Origin: Sipunculus nudus
Taxonomy: Eukaryota; Annelida; Sipuncula; Golfingiida; Sipunculidae
DNA length: 64,000 nucleotides
Assembly (NCBI GenBank): GCA_026874595.1
Contig: CM049321.1
Location: 26,957,479 to 27,021,478, forward strand
Reading direction: 5' to 3'
The notes under the pieces were generated by a model that saw only the letters and a program-made list of their open reading frames with translations, searched no databases and was not told where the DNA came from. The translations under genes were made by a program, and so were the position numbers. Positions 27,194-39,988 of the stretch are shown piece after piece (position 1 is the stretch's first letter; each line of letters begins with the position of its first letter).

Positions 27194-29388
27194 ATTTATT
27201 GTCTGTGTGACACATTTCAAATAAATTAAATTAAGTATAACGGTATGGTATTATAGATATATATACATATATATATATGTTTCAGCTACAGATTACTTCT
27301 TAACTAGGTTTAGATGTTAAATAATTCAGAGTAAACTCAGAAACGAATCCAAAGTCTAATTATCAATATATTTAATTTCCAATATATGTCTGTGTACGTG
27401 TGTGTGTGTTTGTATGTGTGTGTGTGTGTGTGTGTGTGGGGGGGGGGTTATATATATACCGCAACCCCTTGTATTGACGCCCTGGACATTTATATCTCAC
27501 GTTTGGTTAGATTATGGTCGATAATAAAATTATACAACTACAGCAACCTGTGTTAGGTAAACTATGAAGGGAACTCTAAATTCCAGAAATCACCTGTAAA
27601 TCGTGTAAAATGTAGTCATGACAACATGACATTAAGGCCTTTTAAAATAAATAAACCGAAAGGGGCCTGCAAGTCATGATACAAGTCATAATAGAACACA
27701 ATATTTGTTGTGCGGTAGTATTTGATACAGGAGGCTTATATGGCCGTGTTTTATTTGCTAAATAATGAAGAAAAAATGTTGTTACACAAATAATGTGGTG
27801 GTGACACTGGCGACGAGAACTGAAGTCGCGGAAGCAGTTTCGGCTACGACAATTTCCGCTGTCAATTAAGCCGACTGCATGAGAGACAAACTTTCCGTTT
27901 AATAAACCAGCCTCCTAACAACTGCTGCATGAATACAACTAAGAATACACGTGAGTGTAATATCTAATATTTTTCCCAACAGAATAACGTCACTGTAACC
28001 TTACATCGGAAAAATGACAGTTTGGCAAGCAGATGAAAATGAAAAATAATTGATCTGAAACTTACAGCTTGTTCTGCCACCTCCACGTTTTCAGATAATT
28101 GAAAATCGACGTTTGGGTGGCAGGCTGCCGCTAGTGTAAATGTTAAATACATGTACTTTATAATGAATAAATAAATGTCCCTCTAGGTGATAGATGCATG
28201 GGAATCAATATCGATGGTATAGAGACGTTAAGATCGGTAATAATGACAGCTGCTAGTAATCGGAAAAAAAGATGAACGATCACAGTGGAAGAAACTATAA
28301 TTAAAACAACAATCATACGATCCGGACAATATTCCCGTAGAAATACCCTTAGTCATTTTTGGCCTTTAACGAAAGACCTGTGACTGAATCAGCATGTTAA
28401 GCATTACGATGGCGCAATATACACCTTAACTTTTCCAGTTAAATTTTAAATAAACATTTTCAATTCTATTCAAGCTTATTCCTTAAATCATGTCATCGAA
28501 AGTGACCACTGCAAGAAGCCAATAAATAGAACGAAGTTATATTTTGGGCTTACCTGACATTGTTACCGATGTATGATGTTATGTACTATACCAAGACAAT
28601 GGCCTTTGAGCCAGCCCCCTAACTAATTTCCTAACGGCTCATTAATTTATGTTCCTGAAATAGACCACTGATGGTGTATACATTTATAAACGACGATAAT
28701 AACAAAGATGAGAATAGTTGTGGTGAGAAGAGTGACTAACTGAAGGAAATGAAAAACAGATTTATAACCGCAAGACTGAGAACTGATGAGACGTGAAACT
28801 CACAAACAGATTAAAAAAATCATCAGAACATGACCTAGCGCTCGAACAAAGTACGGACATCACTTACAGAATAAAAATACGAATCGGCGGCTGTGAGGAA
28901 TAAACGTAGAAGTATAGAGTGTTGTATGATTCAACGCTGAGACATTTATAGACGCTGAGACAACTGGACGAACAGCTGGACAAACCCACATCAAGACCGT
29001 CCGTATGGAGCTGTTTGTTACAGCATGTCACAGTGCTGGCCTACCGACCACAAGTCTGCCGGCTAGTAATTTGTTACAGCACAGAAAAGGGGCTACATTT
29101 ATCATTAAGTGTGGATATTTTTTTGTGCTTTTAATAACTTCCCGATTTTCTCTAGGGTTACCCTTTTTTTTATCAGACATTTCTAAAAAAATCGTGTTTA
29201 TCGGGGCATTGCGTCATATCATAAGTATAACCGCATGTCATTGCTAAAACATTGAACCTAATAAAATGAGAAAATCTGTAACAAAGTTTTATCAGTGATT
29301 CAAAGGCAGACGGATCCCGGATTTACAATGTTATGCGAGATGTAATTTTTTTTACAAGACAGAGTTTCATATGGAATGTTAAAAATGA

Positions 29389-29431
<43 letters not shown>

Positions 29432-29590
29432 TTGTTTCATATAAGCTTATAACAACCCTGCAAACCGCGTACAGGAAATTTATCCAAGGGAGCTAGAGAA
29501 GATAAGAATAATAAATAAGATAAACTTGAAAATGTGCAGTCGACAAGCGACTTCATGTATCCGCCAAATCACAGAGGCATGGGGGAAGTA
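25676..29590. other. intergenic, AT-rich, microsatellites
   Basis: Very AT-rich around 25950-26700. (AC)n lies at about 26803-26820, (GT)n near 27397-27438 followed by G9, and (GT)n at about 29398-29424. No gene or transposon was recognised. Confidence 0.5.
27117..27189. repeat. (AT)n microsatellite
   Basis: Long AT tract with a few interruptions near its start. Confidence 0.9.
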
Positions 29591-29599
29591 AGGCATCGA

Positions 29600-30770
29600 A
29601 TATGAGTGTTCCTGACATGATGACTCCAAATTTTGTGCCTCAGAGATGCCAATTAAACTCCTCGTATATGCGCAATTTCCTATAAAAACATATCTACAGA
29701 TGGGCACGAGATGAAATTTAAAGATGGCCCAAGCAGCCATGTATACAAGATAAACCATGCATTCAAAGATCTATGGACATGCAAATTTTCAGGTGAATAC
29801 ATCAAACCATTCCTGAGAAAAAAGCATATTTTATGAAAACGAAAAGGAAGCGGCACCACCTGTCTGGTTTAAGATGAATCTACGCTAAATGAAAACGATT
29901 GAAGGTGGTGCCACCAAGCCTGTGTACCAGATGGAGGTACCCAAAATATGTGGACACATGAAATATCAGACTGATACATTATACCAGTCCTGGGATAAAG
30001 CATGAATGTATTCTTCAAATATGTGATTGCAGGTAGTGCCACTGGCCTCGTGAATGAGAATTATACCGAGACGTATGAAAATGCAAAATTTCAGGCCGAG
30101 ACACCAGAACACTACTGAGAAAAAGTGCATCAATATATTCTTACAGTCTAAAAAAGGAACGGCAGGTGGCGCCACCTGCCTGGTCTACAATTTAGCTATC
30201 CAAGTCGGATAAACATGCAAAATTTCAGGTTGATACATTCATCCATAAGTGAGAAATGAGCGATTTCCACCCAAAGCAAACGGACGGATAGACGCCACGC
30301 AAAAACAACTGCTGCATGCAGATGGCGAAACCAGTCTTGAGTACGAGATGGAGTTATCCAAGGACATGCACAATTTCAGGCCAATACGGGAAACCACTCT
30401 TTAGAAAAAGGCATTAATGTGTTCTACAAAAATGGGATTGTAGGTGGCGCCACCTGTCTTGTATACAAGAAAACTCTCCAAGATGGGTGGACATGCAAAG
30501 TTTCAGACCGATGCATGAATCACTCCTGAGAAAAGAGTGATTTTCACTCAAAGCAAACGCATTGATGGAGGCCACGCAAATACGATTACAGATGGCGCCA
30601 CCATGTACCAGTCTTGAGAAGGAGATGGAGGTATCCAAGATCTATGGACATGCACAATTTCAGCCCAATACATTGAGCCACTCCTGAGATATGATCTGTT
30701 ATCACCGGGACACCCAGATTCATACTACACGAAAAGGATTGCAGGTGGGGCCACCAGTCTTTGTACAGCA
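29600..30770 (+). repeat. degenerate tandem array, roughly 140-bp units
   Basis: A block like GGTGGCGCCACCTGTCTGG recurs near 29850, 29905, 30030, 30163, 30315, 30440, 30592 and 30742. Between these blocks lie GACATGCAAAATTTCAGG, GATACATT and CACTCCTGAGAAA in constant order. The units are strongly diverged and vary in spacing. A short ACGGACGG word near 30280 and the general plan recall the pearl-like array at 8.4-9.8 kb, but the core sequence differs. Confidence 0.75.
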
Positions 30771-31394
30771 CCAGTTCACACTGACCCAATAATTATGCTG
30801 GGTTTCGGAAAGATCGGTCCAAATGTCTCAGAGGAGTTCTCCGGAAACGAGCGCGGCGGCGGTGAAACCGCTTGAAAACATTGAAGACTCTGTTTTGGGG
30901 GATACAATTAAGGCGAAACAATTAAAGCCCCTGCATGTACAGTATTATGCCGGGAACGAACAGATCTATAAAGTGATATACCCCTGCCAATGGGTGTGTC
31001 TGTTAAACAATGACTGAGCTATATCATTCAGGTATATATCCCCACAAACGAACATCATAGGTCAGCTGATGTGACAGTTAATGCCATGTTGGAAAAGTTA
31101 AACCGAGAGAATTATAGTCCTTTCAGATGTTTACGGGACAAATCCACGTATGTGTATAGGAATGTACATGGTTTATATATCTGTGAAAGTAACAAAAAAA
31201 GCGGTTTTTCCTGTATCAACAAATGCAAACACGTTTTCTCCTATCTATCTAACCAAACTGAGAGCGTATTATTTCTCCGTTCAAAATCAAAATGGCTGTC
31301 ATAAAAGCATTAACTGGTGCCGCGGAAGAGAAATTAGGTATTTTAAAACGTCCAGCGAACTTTTGTCATACCTTTGAACAGGTAGAAAAGTCAA

Positions 31395-31435
<41 letters not shown>

Positions 31436-33035
31436 TAAATAATGCAGCTGCCACCATACGTCCATGGTGCTACAGCCAGTTCAGGTAACTGCTAGTCTCC
31501 GTCACTGCGAACGGTCGTGTAGCATCTATTGCCACCCTGTTTGAACTGACTTTTATGTAGGAAAAATTATATGTTTTTTTATTACTTGCACTTTCCTTTT
31601 ATAACCTCTCCGTCGTCTCCGACTGCTGTAGGTCAATGCCAGTGAGTCTTTGAAAGTTGTTCAGTGTGTCAGACTTTCACTGAACTTAACAATAACAGTC
31701 AGTAGTCCGTACATAGACCTTGTCTGATGTCCTATGATATATCGCTACTTGACATAGCCTGGCTAATGTCCGTCCAGCAGAGAAATATAAGACGACATGG
31801 AGTTCATTTATTGACTAACTGAAAGTTGACAGTCTGAGTAGCCATTTTGTAAAATGCTACGGACCGTACGGACTACGGTCATGTATGACGCATGTCTGAA
31901 ACAATAACTGTGTATTAATATTATAACATGCATCTGCATGGTACATATGACTTAAATTGTAAAGGGCATTTACTTACATTTAATCTTCTCCTCTGTTCAG
32001 AACACTGGTATTTATTTCAAATCAAGTTTCAGAGACGTCCCTGCAACAAATAAGCTGAACACATGCAGTCCTGCAGATCTTGGAAAGGACCGGCTCATCT
32101 TTTTTGGGCCAGGTTTTATACAATGTATCAATATACAGATACTCCGTCACGTGAAACATACACGTGTCACAACGTGCGCAGGTTGTCAACAAACTATCAC
32201 GGCCATGAAATAATGTCCCCAGGAAAATCTTCAGCACATGTAAAATATATGTTCTCACTATAAAACAAAATGCATGCATAATCTAAAACAAACGTCCAAG
32301 CGGGATGACTTACAACTAAAACTACAAGTTGACTGAGCATAATTTAGTTCCATTTATCTAATAGTTAATACTTACAAGTGCGGTGTAGCAGACGCCATTT
32401 AAATAATGGAATTGTTATTGACAACATATTGTTTCCACGATAACAATAAACTATTTTCAGCCCATTTTGTTTAAATCTAACATTAAGTAATAGAGTGAGC
32501 TCCATTCTCACAGCACAATTTTTGAACCAACAAATAATATAGTGGTGACACCTTGTGGCAAATACGTCTATTAATAACGTAACTGCGACGCCGTAATCAT
32601 TTAGTAACGAAACATAGGGGACCGGTAATTTAAGATTTTCCTTTGGAAAATGGATGTATTTTTATGTATATTTTGTTCCAGGCCCAAAACTGGTATGTAT
32701 ATTCGCCCTGGTGTGTAAATTAAACAATAAACATGTTAAGGAAATACATTTGTTTCACATGAATAACTTGAGATTCCGCTCTTGCATGATAGCGTGAGTT
32801 ATGTTGTGAACACACACACACAGTCACACACACACACACACACACGAACGGGGATGACCGCATACCCTCCTGAAGGAAGCAAACATCCGCACGTTCATTT
32901 TAGAATTACGTGTGGAAAATCGGATAACACAATATTCCGATGAAACCATACAGTTGCAAGTCTTGCACGCTTTCAAACCGGATATTAAAACACATTAAGC
33001 CCCGGGCCGTAGGAAACGCTCAATAATTATCATAT
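30771..33035. other. intergenic, no supported gene
   Basis: Contains (GA)n at about 31397-31432 and (AC)n near 32812-32845. A 64-codon frame at 30823-31017 has a CpG-rich start but directly abuts the tandem array and shows no donor site, so it is not called. Confidence 0.45.
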
Positions 33036-33136
33036 GCTGTGTTTCCATGTGCGCTTTTTGCGTATACATGTGCGTATATATGCGTGAAAAAACAGGTGTG
33101 TTTCCATGTGCGCGTATATATGCGTGAACTGGCACA

Positions 33137-33198
<62 letters not shown>

Positions 33199-33443
33199 CC
33201 TATATGTACAGTGGAACGAGCAGGCCTTCCACAAAAAGATGGTGAAGTGACGTCATTTTACCCCGAACCGGAGTTCACACAGACCCTATGCGTGAAAATC
33301 GCTCCTGTGGCTATTTTTACGCGTATACGCACATACGCATACATGCATATATAAGCTGACGAACACATGGAACCACCCAAGTTACAAAATCATATGAACG
33401 ATTTTTCACGTATATATAGGCCTACGCGCACATGGAAACACCC
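33036..33443 (+). mobile_element. foldback (TIR-rich) element, copy 1
   Basis: The left end begins GCTGTGTTTCCATGTGCGC and the right end reads CGCGCACATGGAAACACCCC, its inverse. Further words of the ATGCGTGAAA / TTTCACG type lie inside on both strands. The middle (about 33240-33325) matches the reverse complement of about 61400-61475, including a block like GAGTTCACACAGAYCCTATG. It is non-coding and MITE-like. An (AT)n tract interrupts it. No target duplication was identified. Confidence 0.6.
33140..33196. repeat. (AT)n microsatellite
   Basis: About 28 AT units inside the foldback element. Confidence 0.95.
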
Positions 33444-34429
33444 CTTTTTGCATATATATATTCTCATGTCATCTTTTTATGTGTGCAAACGTATACTGTC
33501 ACTTATAGGGGCCTACTGTGTAACTTTTAGGCTGGCTGAATCCATTTGTAATAAACAATCTTTGAACAAATATATATTTAATTTTAAATTTTTTAATGTT
33601 AATATTCATATTCAAAGTGGGATTCCTATTAAACCTGCATCGTGTAAATTTTATCATTTCTATCTTGTACCAACTCCAACAAAACTCGATGCTTACAAGC
33701 ATGTGGTTATTCTCAGTTTTATGTGTAAAAATGTCTGTATACACGTGTGTTTGTGGGTGTCTATACATAGGCCTATGTATAAATGCAGTAACATATTATC
33801 AAAAGCAAATTTAAAAAAAAAATGTTTGTACATGTCTTATTGACACAGCATCCCACTGAAAATCTATACTTTTTTATCTTTTAGAATGAAAAAATGAGCC
33901 AACATTCCCCATCTCAGTTAATACATCTCCCTAACCCCGGTAAAAGCCCGGTATACCGGGTTTATCAGCTAGTGTCAACATAAGTAAGAAACGAGGAGGA
34001 TAACTAACCAAAGTTAAACGGAACATGCTCACCAGTCTAAAAGTAATCACAATTGCCCGTAAAATAGTAGGTTATGCGCGGACTGATTCCAAAACTAAAT
34101 CACTTAGGCCCATGTGGAAATCCGTATAAATTTATAACTGGTTTAATCCCACTTTCATTTAAATCCGTCCAAACATTTTTTTCACATACGCCTACAGGCA
34201 AACTGCGAACATGCGCACATAACAACACTTAACTAATTGAAACAATATCAGCCTCCCCGCGCTTCGTGCAGTGACCAATACATCAGTTCACCATTAGGAA
34301 AGTAGGCCTACTTGTGATGCCCACATGCAAGTGAGACTGAAACCTAGTTGTTATACAAGTGCTTATTTGAACGTTAAAAGTGAGGGGCAAACTTGTGCCT
34401 GATTTACATGAGGGCTGCAGCCGCCTCAT
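33444..34429. other. intergenic, no supported gene
   Basis: A 158-codon frame at 33367-33843 runs into AT-rich sequence and overlaps frames on the other strand; codon use is unconvincing. TAGGCCTA words are frequent here. Confidence 0.4.
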
Positions 34430-34458
34430 GGGGGGGGGGGGGGGGGGGGGGGGGGGGG
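34430..34458 (+). repeat. G homopolymer, 29 bases
   Basis: Uninterrupted run of 29 G as assembled, 370 bp upstream of the candidate start codon at 34799. The length may be inaccurate, because homopolymers are error-prone in assemblies. Confidence 0.85.
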
Positions 34459-34639
34459 ATGGTATTTCATTTGGAACGATAAAATCAACGATTGTGACTG
34501 TAGCCGACAGTAATCTGTCTATATACAAGTACAAATCATGAAAACACTGATGGGATTGCAGAAAACAACCACCCTTGATTTTACCGCCTGGCTTCATTTG
34601 TTTAGCAAAACAAGCAGGCCTGGAGAATATATAGTATGT

Positions 34640-34700
34640 CTTCAGTGACGTCACGAACCCTCTGTTACCCGGGCGACCGTTACGTCACAAAAAGTGACCC
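34640..34700 (+). promoter_or_regulatory. probable promoter region with CRE-like sites
   Basis: TGACGTCA, a full palindromic cAMP response element, is at 34646-34653. A second half site (TTACGTCAC) lies near 34679-34688. The sequence from here to the start codon is richer in CpG than its surroundings, as at many promoters. It lies 145 bp upstream of the ATG at 34799. No TATA box was recognised. Confidence 0.45.
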
Positions 34701-34798
34701 GGTAACGGCAGTCTCGCTACGAATGTCAAACCAGTTAGACGTGCTCTTTCGCGGCTGTACATTTTGTGAGATTTTTACTGAAATTACTGAAAATTACA

Positions 34799-34908
34799 AT
34801 GGCTTCTGTGCGACTTGGAACTAGGACGTTACAGTGGATCAAGGACCAGCAGAAACAGGTGGATGAGAGGATGGCGACGAGGAAAACACTCCAGCGGCGA
34901 CGGCAAAG
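34799..34908 (+). CDS. exon 1 of the unrecognised gene
   Basis: 36 codons plus two bases, starting MASVRLGTRTLQWIK and ending in an Arg/Gln-rich segment. Good start context and a consensus-like GT donor. It would form a charged, probably helical N-terminus. Confidence 0.5.
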
Positions 34909-35823
34909 GTATTTAATACACTTATGTATACAGAGTGGGATAGATTATATATCAGTCCATAAACTTTATATTTTCCCCCATAACATGCAATGCATTCCAT
35001 GCCCTTAAGAAATACCCTGTATGAAGTATGCTATGCCGGAAATATCCAAAAACCCTACAGTGTGCAGTAGATATTGGCTACCGGCTGACCCGGATAAACA
35101 GCAAGTATGAAGGGGGGGGGGGGGGGTTAAAGACTTTAGCCTAACAAATGTTAAGAAAATAACATCTTCAGCATAGACTTAGATCTTTTAGCTCAAGTAT
35201 TTACTAACTTTACTAATAAACTTTTATTCCTTTTTATATGTATATAATCTCGCCTACAATACCAATGTGAAAGGCCTATCTGTATCAAAGTTTTTGACGG
35301 GGGGATTCATTGAGTTGGATCAAAAGGAGTGCGCCATGGCAACCACTTCCGATCTTGGCGCATGCGCCGCCATTGTAGTTTGCGCGGGTTGCCATGGCTT
35401 CGGAGTGACCTCTCGTCAAGTGCATATATTCACTTTTACGCTGTCTGGTTATTTCATTTGATCATTATAAGTGGAAGCTAGAACTTTTTTTTTTAATCTG
35501 GGAACATATTACAAATAATGTACATTCTAGACTTTAAGCCTTTCTTAAGAGTACTTCCATTGCAAGTTTCCCTTCAGTTCTTTCTTAATAGTCCGTTGCA
35601 ATCTGGGTTCATCATCAAAATTGCTGTGAACCCTTTATAACAAGGTGAGCTAATATAGGCCTAAAGAGTTTGAAGGGGGAGGGGGGGACTGCGACCTAAA
35701 GCAGAGGTATGGAAGTGTAAATCTAATTATGAAAATCTAGATATATGTAATCAGAATAAGTTCAATTTATGCATGGTTTGCACATAAAAGCAGTCAGATG
35801 GGGGATTCCGCGGATTCGTCCAT

Positions 35824-35864
<41 letters not shown>

Positions 35865-38605
35865 CACACACCTTAACAGTCACCTTCATTATCTTTTTTG
35901 TTCTTTATTTCTACAAAAATAATCTTTATTTTTACATGTTATCTTTATTTCTACACAAATAATATTTAATTATACATATAATCTCTATTTCTTCACAAAT
36001 AAGCTTTATTTCTATACAAATAATTTTTATTTCAACACAAATAATATTTATCTATACATAAATAATTTTTATTTCTTTACATAATCTTAATTTCTTCACA
36101 AATAATCTTTATTTCTACAAATATAATCTTTATTTCTACACAAATAATCTTTATTTCTACACAAATGATCTTTATTTCAACATATAATCTTTATTTCTAC
36201 ACAAATAATCTTTATTTCTTCACAAATAATCTTTATTTCTACTTATGTAATCTTTATTTCTACACAAATAATCTTTATTTCTACTTATGTAATCTTTATT
36301 TCTACATATGTAATCTTTATTTCTACTTATGTAATCTTTATTTCTACATATAGGCCTAATCTTTATATCTACACAAATAATCTTTATTTCTACACAAATA
36401 ATCTTTATTTCTACATATAGGCCTAATCTTTATATCTACACAAATAATCTTTATTTCTACACAAATAATCTTTATTTCTACATATAGGCCTAATCTTTAT
36501 ATCTACACAAATAACCTTTATTTCTATATACATAATCTTATTTCTTCATGTATATTCTTTATTTCTTCATGTATAATCTTTGTTTTTGCATATGTTATCT
36601 TTATTATAAAATGTTTAAGCTTAATATTCACGAATGTAATATTTCTTTAAATGTTTTCTTTATTATTATATGAAAAATCTTTATATCTACCAATGTAAAT
36701 TTTATTTCTACATACATAATCTTTATTCTACATGTATAATATTTACTTCTTCATGTATACAATATAAAAATCTTTCTGTTATGGGTCAGTTATAAAGAAA
36801 GTTAAATTTAGATTATTTTAATTAGCATAGATGGTGCCACTATCGCTTTTACAACCCGCGATTTGCATGTCCATGGTCAGCTTGTAAAACGGCCCCCCCC
36901 CCTTCCCCCTCCTGCCATTCATGTATTTCCATTACCGCCACGTTAACCTTTACCGCCCAACAAACAAATAATAAATATGTAAATTAAAAAAAGGCGTCAG
37001 ATATGATGGGGACGCTAACCCTGCGCGGAAGATAGTGTTCAGAGTTGGTGTTATGGATTGTCAATTAAGCCTGTGTTATTCCTGAGACATTTCAAATAAA
37101 TATTTTGAAAAACACCCTGGAAATCCTCGTGTTGATGTACTTTACTATAAACACTACGAACAACAACCATGTCAAGTGTAAGTCAATTTTCAATCGTCTC
37201 TTTAAAGTAAAATTTAATATAATCTCAGTGATTTAACGGATTTGAAATTAAAAATCGTTTAAAACTTTCTTCACAAATCTCAACATAAATATTTAACTCA
37301 GTAATAATAATTGACAATATTAAGCTCTTTTACATAAATGCTTTAATTAAGTAATAATAATCGACAATAATAAGCTCTTGAAAGATTATATATTATTTAG
37401 TCTTTAAATTCTAAATGCATTATTACACACACAGAGAAAGATAATTTCTGCATAAAACACTATAGTTATTAGAAATTATTAGTAATTTGTAATAAGTTAT
37501 ATTGTAATTTAGATAAATTTTGAAAACTTGAATTTTATGTTTATCTGTCACTTGCCATTACCTTTAAAAGTCAGAGTCAATATCTTTACATGAAAACCCT
37601 AACCGTGAACCTAGTGATTCATTATAATTGTAAACAAGACTTTTAACACAGATGATATATTACAAATTATCTGTTTTCAGGAGGAACAGACGCGGTAAGA
37701 ATAGAGCTGACCACGGGAGTCACGTAAACACTCATACCGCGACCCCTGGCGGCAAACAGGTGAGTATGGGCAGACAACTTCTCAAGGCGGTCAGGAGGAT
37801 CAGAAGGCTGCCGGCTCTCATACGTAAGGAGATAAGAAAGTTGTCTGCCTGTTTCGGGAGACCGAAAACAGATGATCAGCCTCAGGAATATCAAGATTTT
37901 ATGTATCTGTGGAGGGTATATGGTGAGCCGAACGAAATGAATGTCACTCATCATAATTTGACTGGTTTTCAGGGCACGACATCTTCAGATTTTACACCAT
38001 TTGAATGCAGCAGCGATACATCTGATATTAACACTTTTGACTTTCAGGAAACAACAGTAGGAAACCACGGGATTGCACTGGACACCTCTTTTGTTCCAAG
38101 TGAGAGCCCCTCCATCTGGTCAGCTGAGGAGGATTCGATGTATTTATGGACACCATATGAGGAGCCAAAAGAAGATTTTGCTACTTATCATGATTTGATT
38201 GATTTTCAGGACACAGCACACCCGGAGAATATTTCATTTGAATGCAGCAGTGTTACAAATAAAACTAAATCAGCTGACTTTAAGGAAGGTTTTGATTTGC
38301 AGACCCTTTTTATGGAATATGACAATACTTCCATCAGTCCTCCAAAAGTGATGTCTGTTAATATTTCTATTCCTGATAATGACGGGAGGCCACTGAGAGA
38401 AATCCTTGATGATTTGGTACAGGAGAATCTGGACGCCCTGAGCGTGACGTCATCACTCAGCGAATCAACTGTCACCTCAGTCACGGAACTCATTGATCTG
38501 TGTACTGCTGAACTTGATGACCTCAGTGTTCTAGATTATATAGAGGCTGAGAATATCCAGGATCTAAATGAGGAAAACATTGAGAATCTTAATGTCAGTA
38601 AATAA
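34799..38605 (+). CDS. unrecognised acidic protein, about 344 aa, two exons
   Basis: Proposed coding sequence: exon 1 34799-34908 (ATG in context ACAATGG; donor CAAAG/GTATTT, phase 2) and exon 2 37681-38605 (acceptor CTGTTTTCAG; stop TAA). The phases match, giving Arg37 at the join. The first ~100 residues are basic: a Lys/Arg-rich helix (residues 14-37), then a stretch with MGRQLLKAVRRIRRLPALIR. The rest is acidic. It holds an internal duplication with MYLW-x-x-Y-x-EP at residues 111-119 and 190-198, followed in both copies by H-[ND]-L-x-x-FQ and FECSS. The C-terminus is rich in Asp, Glu and Leu. No membrane span, signal peptide or known domain was recognised and I assign no function. The 925-base open frame in AT-rich DNA and the duplication argue that it is real. 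Joining the two exons is inference; exon 2 might be a separate gene starting at an internal Met. Confidence 0.5.
35823..35862. repeat. (AC)n microsatellite
   Basis: About 19 uninterrupted AC units, in the proposed intron. Confidence 0.95.
35885..36780 (+). repeat. minisatellite, 21-bp unit, with a 67-bp trimer
   Basis: About 42 copies of a unit near AATCTTTATTTCTACACAAA plus T. From about 36343 to 36530 a trimer containing ATAGGCCTAATCTTTATATC repeats with a 67-bp period (GCCTAAT at 36354, 36421 and 36488). It lies in the proposed 2.77-kb intron. The repeated frame (NLYFYTN-like) is a by-product. Confidence 0.95.
37681..38605 (+). CDS. exon 2 of the unrecognised gene
   Basis: Follows a pyrimidine-containing acceptor ending TTTTCAG and stays open for 308 codons to TAA at 38603-38605. 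The TAA overlaps an AATAAA word. The duplicated units are about 37901-38047 and 38138-38287. A perfect donor-like word CAG/GTGAGTATG lies in frame at 37757-37765, so a shorter spliced form ending at 37759 is possible. Confidence 0.6.
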
Positions 38606-39924
38606 AAAGTGGTATTCCATCATATACATTCAGCGAGTAAGCCACATTTATCTTTTCCATTTTTTCTCAGATTAATCTGAAGATACGTCTATACTCACAA
38701 ACTTCATAATTCTTCATCAGCTATCGTTATCAAATTTTGCAGGTATATTGATCATTTCACTGGTATGCGAATTCAGGGTTTAAGTGGCGCCACATGTTTT
38801 ATAAAACAATGTAAAATTACTTTAATATTACCGGACATCATGCCCAATATTGCACAGGAGGAACGTTAGAAACTTGTGTCTGTTTTTATATTCATAATAT
38901 GATGTTTTATATTCACAAAAAAAGGTTTGCATTTTCCTGATTTGACGGGTCGCTGAATGTTACCAGTCGCCAGGTTACATTATTTACCCGGGGATTTATG
39001 TGTTCTGCTTTTACCCCATGTTATAGCAGATCTTGATATTTTGATATCAGAAAGACCGCACATGTCATGTGGGTACGTGGATGATAGGGACATTGGAAGG
39101 GCAGTTGAGTCAAAATTCATATTCAGTCTTACGATATGTGCGTGAAGCTGGTGTTCTTTCTCCACAGCTGGCTGATCTAAGTTAGAAAAATAGTAAGGTA
39201 AAGTATACGTCTGGAAGCTCCTGTACATATATCGATGACCCATTGTGTCAGTTGTTATAGCAAATTAGCAATACTAAAAAAAAATGGAAGAAAATGAAAA
39301 AATATAAAAGAAACAAAAATTGTTTATATTATTTTCTTGATGAGTGTTGTTGCAATATAATGTAAATTGTATGTATCCTCTTCTCTTTCATACTTTATTG
39401 CATTTTCAGTCTTTTGTCACTTCCTGTGATCTCCGTCTTGGATGAAGTGTTCATATAGGTATAAAAATGTATTGATAAATTAATCTATTTATAAAATTCT
39501 GTTTTCAGCTTGTATTTTGTCAGTAAATGGAAAATCATGTGATAAATTACAAATACATTATTTATAGTTTCTCCTTGGACAGTAATTTGAAGTATCATGT
39601 CGTTTTTACATTATTTCTCAGGATGCATTTGACGGTTGATTAAACACCTGATAAGCTATCATTGAAATATCATTTTCATCCAACAATTTTTTGATGAATG
39701 AAGTATGAGAATCCCGAGCAGCTGTTCATGAACAAGAATTTGTCATGTAACGTAAAACTTGAACATAATATTCCTTACACATAAAATGTATCCTTATGAT
39801 CGATTTAGTAGGAAATAGAGTTAACCATAAGAAAAATCTCGCTTTAGAAACTTCCACAAAATATATACAATGATGGAAAACCGCTGTAAAATTATAATAG
39901 TATGTATCATGGTATGTATTCTAG

Positions 39925-39988
<64 letters not shown>

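Noticed and set aside
30823-31017. 64-codon frame with CpG-rich start
   Set aside because: It directly follows the 29.6-kb array, has no donor site or downstream exon, and its sequence may belong to the array's right end.
33106-33354. Frames with long IYIYIY runs here and at other (AT)n tracts
   Set aside because: They are translations of AT microsatellites.
33367-33843. 158-codon plus-strand frame
   Set aside because: It begins in the foldback element, is AT-rich with Phe/Tyr/Ile/Asn bias typical of chance frames, and overlaps a minus-strand frame of similar quality.
35885-36780. CRISPR-like array
   Set aside because: Units are contiguous with no unique spacers, and the context is eukaryotic; the same holds for the other minisatellites.
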